From contig JAUGWO010000005.1 of NCBI GenBank assembly GCA_049724395.1, positions 53,362-117,361 on the forward strand: 64,000 bases of DNA, read 5' to 3'. Position numbers and translations under genes: made by a program. Numbering within the stretch: position 1 is the first letter of the stretch; each line of letters opens with the position of its first letter. Shown here piece by piece: positions 9,630-19,741 of this stretch. A model generated the notes under the pieces. The model did no database searches. It was not told the origin of the DNA and was given only the letters and a program-made list of their open reading frames with translations. This stretch comes from Spongospora subterranea f. sp. subterranea (Eukaryota > Endomyxa: Phytomyxea > Phytomyxea > Plasmodiophorida).

Positions 9630-10876
9630 TTATTCAACTTTCTCCCTATCATGCATCAATAATTTCCTTGGTAGGCTATACAAAATTGTTCCGGCGAATA
9701 CAAGGATAGCACCGATCCAATGAAACAACGTCAACGTATTTCCCAAAAATACGACGCTAATCAAGAGTGAAACGAACTTCCTGATCGTGAGCGTAAACGT
9801 GCAGGTGAGCGTCGTAGAGAGACATGTGACGTCGTGTACTCCTCGGACACAGATATATTGGGAAACTATGTTCCCAGCCAGTATTAAGGAATACGGTAGT
9901 GGGATATTCAGATAGGGGATGTATACATCAGTAGAACGAGTGATCAGTGCAGGCAATCGTGATATGATATCTGGAGCCAGAAACAAGAAAAAGGGTAAAG
10001 AAAAAAGGTGAGAATAAAACATGTTCTCTTGCGGATAGCGGCCGTATTGCTGATATCCCCATTCCTGCCAATGCCCGAGTATCGATGAGAGAATAAGAGA
10101 GATGAGCAACAGGGTAACACCCAACATCCATGGCAGAATGCCCTTCCAATGATCAGTTCCTGGAGACCGGCCTGAATCAAGATGAACGCCTGGGGCATCA
10201 CAGCAATTTGATTGCACAACACTATCCGCCAATGTAGCTACAAGAACGCCTGTAGTTATTAGTAGACACGATATGATCTGATGTTTTGTGTATATCTGAG
10301 GAAGCCGTAAAAAAAAATGAAATACACTGCTGGCCTGTTCACATACTGTTTCTTGTAGACGAACAACCCCAATCCCATGCTCACGACTAATGAGCAGCTT
10401 CGGAATAGCATATGAAATGGAATTGAGATATTAAAAATGAAAACGACCTGAGTGAGAGAAGTTAGGCTAGTCGACGGCATGAACGGTAGATTACATTGTT
10501 GATTAACGAAACTATTACGAACACTGATGTTGTTTTGAAGAAGAAACCAATAGGAGACCGTCTTTCTTGAAGATATAGTGAGCCGTCTCGGTACTGCAAG
10601 TGAGTAATTAAACCAAACAAAGATATGAAAACAAATTGAGAGGCGGTGATGGTATTGCCAATTCCTAAATCCGAGTTGATCAACAACTCTAGCACGGTAA
10701 TGAGCAAACGAATCATAACATGTATCGGACGGCAGACCTAGGGATACGTTGTTTAGCGCACAGCCAAGGAACACAAACGTAATTGCTCTAAATAGAGCAC
10801 GGTCGAGGAACGACTTCGAGCGTCTTAAAGATAGCCTTGCCACGCCAGCGGCTTGACCTTCCCGACTTGTGGCCAT
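9630..10876 (-). CDS. SLC35B4: SLC35B4-type UDP-GlcNAc/UDP-xylose transporter
   Basis: Four exons. Exon 1 from the ATG at 10876 ends in FLGCALNNVSL. Removing a 49-nt intron gives VSLELLINSDLGIGNTITA; removing a 47-nt intron joins LINN to VVFIFNISIPFHM; removing a 46-nt intron joins KKQY to IYTKHQII. All three junctions restore the family sequence. Diagnostic motifs are the segment around GNTITASQF, FNISIPFHMLFRSCSLV, the WGYQQYGRYPQENMFYSH loop, and TIRKFVSLLISVVFLGN near the C-terminus. About ten hydrophobic segments fit the drug/metabolite transporter fold of Golgi/ER nucleotide-sugar antiporters. The family moves UDP-GlcNAc and UDP-xylose into the secretory lumen in exchange for UMP. The gene appears intact. 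Confidence 0.91.
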
Positions 10877-11220
10877 TGTTTTACTGGGATGATTATCAGA
10901 CAAACCCTGTAGAAGATTGAGGAAAGTGATTTAACGATGATGGAGATCAAGCGCGGGATATGACTGAACCAAGTACACTATACTGTATCCACTTTATATC
11001 ATCAACAACACCAAACTTTGAAAAGTGTGTTGAAATCGAGAGAAATGACCAGATCGGGTTGCCTGCAGAATATGGAACGCAACTCTACCATATGGTCTAG
11101 TTCCGGTGACAAATTGCTCGAAAATGCCTCGGTCATCATCGTCCAATAATTGTACTGTAGAGAAAGAAGAAAATAAAAAAACAGTATATAGATTGATATA
11201 TTAATAAGATGATATTTCCA
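10877..11220. other. intergenic between SLC35B4 and symplekin
   Basis: AT-rich stretch between the start of SLC35B4 and the stop of symplekin, both on the minus strand. It should hold the SLC35B4 promoter and the symplekin 3' end. No TATA box or consensus poly(A) signal stands out. Confidence 0.4.
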
Positions 11221-14200
11221 TTAACGAGGACGCCGAGCCAGGCCCAAGACAGATAAGATCGACCGACGAACCTCCAAACGCGAGTTCTGCACGAACCTAG
11301 CCAGTTCATGGCGAAGCTGAGGCGGCTCTTTGCTGGTGTCAATGATGTGGGCAAGCTTGGAGCTGGGTAGTTGAAGCATAATGGGATATATGATTGGGGG
11401 ATGGTCCTTCGGCAGCAAACTATAAAACCGTGCCATAATTCAAGGTTCGGCATATCCCATATTCTCTTGTTGACCAATTTACTCAGAATCGACATGGCGA
11501 ACTCAGTTAATAATGGGTGTGCTGCCAGAACTTGGATTAACGTCCTCATGAACAGTACAGGAATGGGATTCCTCTCAACGACTTGCTGTAGTACGACGGC
11601 GAGAACTTTATCGGTGTATGCGTCACGGTTGAATATACAGAGCTGAGTTGCATCCATGACTTTGCGAAGAAGAGGATGGTCTGGGGTTGGTGCAACTAGA
11701 TGCAGCCTCACTAGAACCTCCGATGGGGATACAGGAGACCTTGAGCTTAATAAGACCTTGAGCGCTTGCTCCACATGGACTTTAGGAAGTGACACCAGAT
11801 TCGGAAGTGATTCTAGGACATCACCACGAGACATGCCTGGGAAATCGACATTAACGCAAGAACACTAGGGATACAATAGAGATAGTAAAACTTAAAAAAT
11901 CGATTACCTGACATCACCGGAATTAAAAACCGGGCATCACGAGATTTGGAATAGCAGATCTGTCCAATTTCAACAATTGCAGGACTGACACGATCTTCAA
12001 CACCATCGGTCAATATATGAAGGACATGAAGCACCAACGGTTCTGATCCAGAGGGACTCTGCTTCAAAGCGTCGATGAGTGCAGGAGATGTCGCCCCTGA
12101 ATGAAACGACGACAGCGTAAGGGTTTACATGGGCCACGATTATTAACACACACTTACCGATCGTCTTGACGAGTCGCAAGACGTTTTTATGAATACTGGC
12201 ACGAACACGACTACCTCGAGAAGACACCAAAGAGAACTGCGATAAAATTCCAGCAAACAAATCGTGTCGTTTCGAGCAGAGCGCAAAATACAGTTCCAAT
12301 CGGCGTCCAGCTTCAGCTTCTATTAAACCGTCGACCGGAGAAGACTTGTCGGCCTCTAATGAATCTTCAATAACCTTGGACCTAACACTAGTCAAAAAAA
12401 ATACCGAGAAATTTTTGAACCATTTATACTCATGTTCTTGCATTTGACCTTCTTCAACCTTTTCGTGACTTTCCGAACTACGTTCTTCTGTCCACATTAG
12501 ACTCTAAGTCTCCTTGAGAATCGATCTGCATTGCTTCGTCGGTAGCGGAAATCTCCTCAGACCGCTCCGAGGACATTTCCTCGGACAGATCAGTTGCCAT
12601 CTCCTCGGATGAACCGACAGCGATTTCCTCAGAAACATCTTCATGATCAGACGATTTGGACAGTGATGCTAGATATGAAGCTTCGATATCGTTCTCAAAA
12701 GGTTCTGACATTGTACTAAATAGCTCAGCAGCAAAATTGATTATCGGCATCTGCACTGGATCGCCCAGCGGGAATATTTGCTGGGAAATAAGGGCGACTG
12801 CAGGTTTCCGCAACGACGTATTTGCCGATGTTGTATACTTCAAAATTCGATTGAGAACTGTTTCCCTATTAGCTGGGCGCTTCAAAATCACATTTCGCAA
12901 AGCGAATAACGCGGTAGTACGTCTCAATTCGTTATCCGATGAACAACCCTCGAAGAAAAAAGCGATTGAGTTGTCGAGTTGTGAAAGCAAAATCGATTCC
13001 ATCACCTTATCTACCACGTCTAATGCTTCTGGTGCAAGTAACGCGCAACAGCACAGGAAGTTCGACAGAGTCCCAGCAGGCGCCGACCAAAGAGCATCGA
13101 TTATAGTTATGAGGCTTGATGTGTATAGGCTGATATGACCCCGGGCCACCAACGCATACCCCATCTGTAATGCAGCGCTGCACCATTGAGCAGGTGATTT
13201 CTTGAATTTCTCAAGAAATGCAGATACACGGTCAGTATCGAATTGGGCTATCAACTGAGAAACAATTGCTTCAGTGACACTGGACCTCGTACAACTTGAA
13301 AATATCCTGTCGAATGCGCCATTAATCAGGTCACTTCTGGTCTCATCCGTAAGTTGTGGCACCGGGACTTCAGGAACCTGTTTCTTTTCGATTTGCGATT
13401 TCATAGACAGTGCATCCTCAACCTTCACCTCCGGGGCATCTAGAACCGAGGCAGCATGCTTGAAGTCCAGTTCTAGCTGTGAGGCGTTATCAGATATAGC
13501 CGCGCTTCGTAAACGGGGATCTCTGAGTCTGGGATCACGAATAACAGTAGCTTGCTCAATAAGCAGCATCAAAACATTTCGGAACGACTCGTGGGTTTCA
13601 GAGAACTTCAAGGGAACGATATCAGGTAAATTTAACCGAACACAGCGCATAATGAGCTCGATCTGGGTCAGAGGGGGTAGAATATCCAAACGCTCATGAA
13701 CAAGTCTATCTTCATCAGCGTTCCTTGCGGATATCGATCGGGCAACTGATGATGGAGCCAGAGGACGTTTTCTTGTCGCCACGTACCTAAATGTGCAGAA
13801 TATAAGACTCTCAAACGTGAAAATATCAATACCATACTCAATATTTAACGATGTGGCCAACGCTGTCAATGATTCCTGAGCCGATGGATCCTCGGCGCAT
13901 GCAGAGATCAAGCGATTGAGCGGAATTCGAGCCATACGAATACATCTGGTATACGAGACGGTGGCCATTGACAAAATACTAGGGAGTACTTCGGGTAATA
14001 TCGACAAAGATCGCGAACACGCATCGCACAGGACGGACAAGACTAGCGAGCCAGAAGTCTGGCAGGGGTTGTCGGGATTACATAGCGGCAGTAAAACAGG
14101 GAGAAACACAGAAGGCGATTGGAATGACAAATTGTGAATCGCACGAAGACGAACACCGAGATTGAGACTGGAAACAGCGGACACTAACGCCGGGACGTCA

Positions 14201-14238
14201 AGATCCCTGGCTGATGCATCTGGAGATAATGACTCCAT
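11221..14238 (-). CDS. SYMPK: symplekin (Pta1) mRNA 3'-end processing scaffold
   Basis: Large multi-exon gene. Exon 1 (14238 to about 12480) encodes a HEAT-repeat N-terminal region and a linker with RDPRLRDPRLR. Later exons encode the symplekin core LELYFALCSKRHDLF, LVKTIG joined across an intron at 12097-12157 to ATSPALIDAL, DARFLIPVMSG joined across an intron at 11837-11907 to MSRGDVLESLPNLVSL, and the C-terminal domain YTDKVLAVVLQQVVE, FMRTLIQVL, LELWHGFIVCCRRT and IMLQLPSSKLAHIID. Symplekin holds together the CPSF/CstF and histone pre-mRNA cleavage machinery. An acidic Ser/Glu-rich stretch lies near residues 530-570. Oddities: the exon 1/2 junction near 12480 is unresolved, and one base appears to be missing from a run of five C near 11396, shifting frame inside an otherwise perfect domain. 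Confidence 0.92.
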
Positions 14239-14686
14239 ACTGAAACTTCGTTGCCAAAGCCAATATTACGGGTCGCAGGGCAGCACTATAGATATTATGA
14301 CGCCCTGAATGCCGATCGGCTTATCCACCTTCTTAGGGTCTCGACTGCATTTGCAGGAAATGGATAATGGGCCAATGTGACGACTCTGTCTAAGGTCTCG
14401 GGACCCGCAACAGTCCGCACCGTGGTGGACCTCAGTATTGTACATCTAAGTGTATATATAGTTATGCGACAATCACTGCCGACGATGGCAACGAGAGTGC
14501 AACGAACCAACGACAATGACCAGGACGCAACCGGATGACCAATGACGACTCCATTTATATTTTATGTTGTTGACGTGTCGCCTACCGAGCGGATTGCACT
14601 CCTCGTAATAGCGTAGTTCCCAGCAAGGTTTGGGGATTAGTAGTCGGCCCTTGACTTTACAGTTGTAATCAGCCGGGCCGAAAATT
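14239..14686. other. intergenic upstream of symplekin
   Basis: Contains the short open frame 14295-14516 (minus), which resembles nothing, and a GTATATATAG element near 14450 that could be a TATA box. No gene is supported. Confidence 0.35.
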
Positions 14687-17600
14687 TCAAGTAGGAGTGC
14701 CCGTTGTTAATTCGCTTGTTACGTTCTCGACAAGGTCAAGAACGATCCCGCGAAGCTTAGCGAATATATCGAAGTAGAGGATATGAGCTCCTTGAGCGGT
14801 GTATCCAAAGCCGAATTGAGTCGAGCAATGTCGAATGCGATGTTCGACAGGAACCGCATGCAATCTTTCCGAACGCTTTCGAAACGATATCGGCAATTTT
14901 CTTCTATCGTTTTCAGTGCTGTTATCCACCAAAGTCCACATATCGACGGTCTTGCAGTTCTCATAGACAATAGCAACAGAGCAAAACGTGCCAAATACCG
15001 CCATATCTCGAGGAACAAGATTCATGGACGACGCCGGAATGGGTAGTCTGTATATCATCATCAACGAGCACATCACGTGAACGACGGCGCTTGTGTTTAC
15101 CGATATATCAAAGAACCACTCGCTAAGGATACGACTTCGACGGCAGCCGAAGAATGCTGCAGTAGAACCAGAAAATCGGTGCCAGGAGGATCAAACAACC
15201 GGCTAATTTGCCAAAGAGGTAGTCCAGCTGACTGTTGTGTTGGATCATCAAGTTTGTTGACCTGTGTCAGCCTTAGAATGGTTTTTGTGGAAACAATATC
15301 GCCTTGTGCGTCAACTGATATCAAGTGAAACGACGAATCGGTGGGCTTCCCTGCATCCTCGTCTCTAATTAACAGTCATTGAGAAATGTGTTTAGATTTC
15401 CTGTTGCGTAAAACTACCTAGGCAGCAATGACAACATCAGGATTTCACGTTGCGAGGGCAACATTTTGGCGTCGATTATGCGCCCCCGGCGGGTGTAGGT
15501 TGTTGCTTCGATTCGCTCATGAGAGCAGAGTAGGCCAGATCCAGGATCGTACCTCAAAGTATGGACCATTGTTGTAGAGCCGGTCTCTAAAACCTGATGA
15601 TATACACCGGGCTGCGACTGATAATACCTATCGGATTTGAGTTGCCTCAGAATATCCTGTTCGTAAACGATGGCGTTGACAACGACAGATGCCCCAGGGA
15701 CGGGAAACAGTAGTTGGGCAGCTGCAGTTGGAGATACGCTATACGAACTATCGATAATTTCGATACGATGGCGCTTGCTTGCATCGAACCAACAATCGAA
15801 CCCGGAAAATCGCTCGCAGGTCCAGACGCACAGGTTGCCATCGAAATCGAGAGATATCAGGTGATCTGGGCGCTGAGATGCGCCTATAGCGCCGATTAGT
15901 TTCACAGGAGCGCGATGCCCATGCAGGTATTCTCTCTTGATGAAAGGACCTGGTGTTGAATTTCTAGAGGACTTGGCAAGAGGGGGTTCTCGCGTCGCCA
16001 GTGATTTTCTAGTCAGCTGTAGCCCCGGCCTGGAAATATCTGTCATTGAAAAGCACGACAGATCGAGGACATGCGAACCGACTTGTTCAGATTCCACCGC
16101 AGCATGACCCCAGACGTTGTTCCAATAACGCAGGCGGCCGGCGATAAATCAAAGTTCAACGCCATGTCCAACCTGACTACGCTAGGTACAAGAGGCACAG
16201 GAGCGGTTTCCAGACTACGATATGCTCGCGACAAGTCTTCAGCGGAAAGACTGTACAACAGGTTGGCGCCCATGATCGACTCTCCTGAGATTACATTAGT
16301 TTGTTGACGATCAAACCACGTGATGTTTTACGCGATCTGGATTTGTTGGGGCTTCGACTGCATCTCCAAACCTGTACTCTACCTTGGTTATCTAGAGTGA
16401 TGGCTTGCTGAATCATCGATATCGGATCCACTTCAACCGATACCCATCTTCGTTTTCGGTCAGGTGGCGCCACTAACCATGATCGTCGCGATACGTCGTG
16501 ATCCCCTATGCACACTACCTCCAACGACCCATCCAATCCAGCCAACAGGATTACTTGATTATTGGCCGATATGTGAATTCGCATATAGCCTTTACTGCAG
16601 GTTCCTCCTGTGATTACGCCAGATTCTGCACTCCAATTGCTGCAATATTCTCTCTCGATTTCAGTGTCTGTCGGCGAGCATAATGTGATAGCGCCCATGG
16701 GATATATATTGATGGCGTCAACGTGTTCGTCAATGGCCAGCGTATTGGTCGCATCAGCATTCACCGCATCGGAAGGCGTCGACTGGATCAGGCGGGAGAC
16801 CGGCTACCGTGGAATATCAATCAGCCAGGCGCTTCACCAAAACACAATGGCGAAGTACCTCATTCCTCAACTTCCGCAAAAAAGAAAATGAAGACTTTGA
16901 ACCTTTCTCGGCTTCGTCGGAAGAGCCCTGTTCAGCATTTTCTGTCAAGATGCACCGATGTTGGTATCTTTGAGTGCAATGTTTTTCGCTTCGCATGAAC
17001 ATGATTTCGTCAAACGCCAGATTGATTTCTTCATTCTCTTGGTGAACGTTCGAGTCCTTCAGTAGGACATTTTTGATAAGGCGAAAAACGGATTCATAGA
17101 AGCCAATCGTGGAGCTGGCTATTTCGAGCACCATTTCAGAAACTGTCGCGTCCACAATGGCGTTCCACATTGTGAAGCTGATCAACGTCAACTCACGCTC
17201 TGTTCGCTGCATTTCGAAGTCATTCTTGTTTTTTTGCCACTGAACGTATTCCTCGTTCGATTGCAGTGATTTTGTCTCGCGCTCCATTATGTGCTTCACA
17301 ATTCCAGGCAATATCGCTTTTATGAGATGAGATCTGATTTCAGAATAGGAGTTTGAGGACTCAATCCCGCGCTCTGATTCTCCATCGCGGGAACCGATTG
17401 TCTGAAGCTGTTGTAGCCTCCTCCTGCCGACGGCAAGCTGCTCTCGATGATGAACCAAACGCTCTTCAAGTACTTGCAACGACGACGCATCTGGAACATG
17501 ATCTCGTGGAAGCTTGTTTTCTGGTGAAATCGAGAGATTGTGGTCGTCGTTCGCTAGCAGAAATTTGATAGGAGGGGCACGGCCAAGTTCGACGTCTTCC

Positions 17601-18510
17601 AGGACACACATCCCTTTCTTCTGAAGCGATAAAGCTTGGGATTTCTTCAAACGGCTAATTTCCATTTCTTTCAGTAGCTCTGACCTTGACAAGTTCATCT
17701 GCCGAAGCAGCAAATCTCTTTCAAAACGCAAATTCTGTCGTTCAATACTCCTTTTACTGATCAGACTCTCTAAGGATGTGGAGGATGCGTTCCGATCTAC
17801 AGATACGTTAACACGTTGAGATAGCATCAACGTTTGTTCTAACCAAGGGGTGCGGAGACGCCGAAGTTGCTGGCGTCTTGTCTTGATTTGGATTCGGCCT
17901 CAGACTGCAAGACTGTTGCTCGCCGCAGAAGATGTTGTAAATTATCCACAGAGAATTGCTCCCTGGCAGATAGCTCGAATCGAATGGCATCACATTGCGC
18001 TTTTTTTGTTCGGAGAAGCTGTTGGATGACGGTCTGATGATCTTGGAACTGATGCAGCTCAACATCTACGTATCTAACCAAATCAAGCCTCTTTTCACGA
18101 GTCACGTTGGCAACCTGTTAGAAGGCGTTAGAGAAGAGCATGGGGGGAGAGTTGGACACGTGTAAACAAACCTGGGTCGATAGCGACGTTTCTTCGTCAA
18201 TCAACGAATTCAATAAAGAACTATGTCTTGATATTGCGGCCTGCAACTCATGACGTTTGGCTTGGGATTGACGAATTGACTCTTCCGCTTGCAGAAGTTG
18301 TTGTTCTAATTCCGCCCTTTGGTTGGCTTTCTCCAGCGAGCCGTTTCGTAGCAGAAGCTGGCGGGCGGTATTTAATTGAGCAGTTTTTTTAGCAATTTCA
18401 ACCTCCATTGTTGCCAGGCTCGCAACGGTAACCTCATAATCATTGGAATCGGTCGCCGACAGCACACGGGAAGTATCCATATTCTTAAAACGGGATACCA
18501 TCGTATTCAC
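14687..18510 (-). CDS. coiled-coil protein with C-terminal WD40-type propeller, many exons
   Basis: The N-terminal part starts near 18510. Its exons encode long heptad-rich helices (AELEQQLLQAEESIRQSQAK; an intron then joins STQ to VANVTREKRLDLV), a Ser-rich linker and a helical block (SHLIKAILPGIVKHIMERE, FDEIMFM). At about 16840 a 55-nt intron joins LRNE to PVSRLIQ, in frame with a beta-rich region of propeller type: VILLAGLDGSLEVVCIGD, AACVIGTTSGVMLRWNLN, PDHLISLDFDGNLCVWTC, LYRxD-like turns and, after a 54-nt intron near 15050-15100, RLPIPASSMNLVPRDMAVFG and VAIVYENCKTVDMWTL. The combined length would be about 1,100 residues. I do not recognise the family; a dynein-2 intermediate chain or another ciliary/trafficking WD40 protein is possible. 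Two tandem genes separated near 16800 is the alternative. Some internal junctions (about 17830 and 16080) are unresolved. Confidence 0.6.
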
Positions 18511-18707
18511 GGCCGCATGACTTGCGATCTACACATTCCGGAGACCTTTCTCCGCTGTGATTCTCTTGGGTCGTCAGGGGTCTGGGATTCGTCAGCATTA
18601 GCGAGCAGCGATTAATTGTGACATGCAGTATAAATTATAACTCTGATTGTGAATTAGCTGGGCCGGCCCGTCGTCAACATAAATTCAATTGTTCAACAAG
18701 CGCGAGA

Positions 18708-18941
18708 TTTTCCCGACCCATAGTAACCATGAATTACAATGGCGAACGATGCACCTTGTACGGCACAGGTCATTGTAATTCATGGTTACTATGGGTCGGG
18801 AAAGTCGTGCCTCGTTCCTCTAACCAGGCTGTACGTGGTTCGAGTTGCTTATATGTCTTTTGACTTCCTCCATGCATGTCTAAGTATAAGCGAACTTATT
18901 CAAGCGCCTAGAGGAAGTCAAAAGACGTAATAAGCAACTCG
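18708..18941. repeat. two adjacent long inverted repeats (hairpins) beside a P-loop-like ORF
   Basis: Hairpin 1 has arms at 18708-18741 and 18771-18803, essentially perfect over 33 bp with a 29-bp loop. Hairpin 2 has arms at about 18841-18870 and 18911-18941, 30 bp with one or two differences and a 40-bp loop. The plus strand across hairpin 1 also reads MANDAPCTAQ followed by VIVIHGYYGSGKSCL, which contains a GxxGxGKS P-loop pattern. The frame covers about 60 codons and no partner exon was found, so a gene is not claimed. The structure may be a template-switch scar or a hairpin-RNA source. Confidence 0.7.
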
Positions 18942-19036
18942 AATCTACGTGTCCACAGGTGAAGCTAACAGCGATTATGTGTCGTAATCTGTCGTAATCG
19001 TGCACATAATAGTGCATTTGATATGTTATTCGTCAA

Positions 19037-19320
19037 ATGTTGACTGAACTCGATTTCAGCCAGAAATTACCGACCCGAGTCTTTGAAGACAACCAAGGAT
19101 GTATTGCCATCAGCAAGAATAGGCGCGCCGACAAAAGAACCAAACACATTGATCTGCGATTTCACTTTTGTCGCGATCAGATCGAACAAGGAACTATTGA
19201 GGTAAAGTATTGCCCAATGGAATCCTTGATCGCGGATGGATTAACCAAGCCGGTCAACGCCCATGGTAGTAATAACGGATAACGGAGAACCAGGGGCTTC
19301 GATTCCGGAGAGAATTTACA
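19037..19320 (+). mobile_element. Ty1/copia fossil: RNase H end
   Basis: An 80-codon stretch carries the copia-type RNase H signature: VFEDNQGCIAISKN, then KRTKHIDLRFHF, then IEVKYCPMESLIADGLTKP. This is the very end of a Ty1/copia (Pseudoviridae) polyprotein; nothing else of the element's coding region is present upstream. It is a broken, truncated remnant. Possible LTR sequence follows. Confidence 0.88.
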
Positions 19321-19741
19321 CTGAATTTACGTTGACATTGCTCTACTGTCAGCATAGATGCACTTCGCTACACTATAGTGTTGTATCTGTATAGTCCCTC
19401 GATCTAGTGACTTTTGACTGTGATGGCTTCAAGGTGTCGCTAACTGAAAATAGACACTCAAGCGAGGGTGTCAGTTCCGAGGTGTCACTGAATCGAGGGA
19501 GAACTCTGTACTGTGCAAGCACTGTCATTGGTAACAAAGAGATAATCGGCATGGCTTCTCGTTAGTGTAACGATACAAATAATGAATCAAGCTACACCGT
19601 CAACTGTACTTAGTGTGAGTCACATTATTTGTCAACATCTCACAGGAAATAGTGTGAGTCGCTCTATTTGTGAACTGTGGGTGGGGATAAATAGCGTGCC
19701 CTCTCTACATTATCTAATACAGTACTCGCTCTGTCCCATTA
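19321..19741 (+). repeat. possible LTR remnant downstream of the copia fossil
   Basis: Non-coding sequence after the copia RNase H end, including a purine-rich run GAGGGAGAAC near 19496 and a TATA-like GATAAATAGC near 19687. Its position and composition suggest the 3' untranslated region and LTR of the copia fossil. The pogo element inserted at the TA at 19740-19741, so the remainder would continue at 22687. Without a second LTR this is inference. Confidence 0.35.

Noticed and set aside
14783-15046. Plus-strand 87-codon frame under the WD40 gene
   Set aside because: It has a plausible composition, but the minus strand here continues the WD40 gene through a good intron (RLPIPASSMNLV), which explains the region better.
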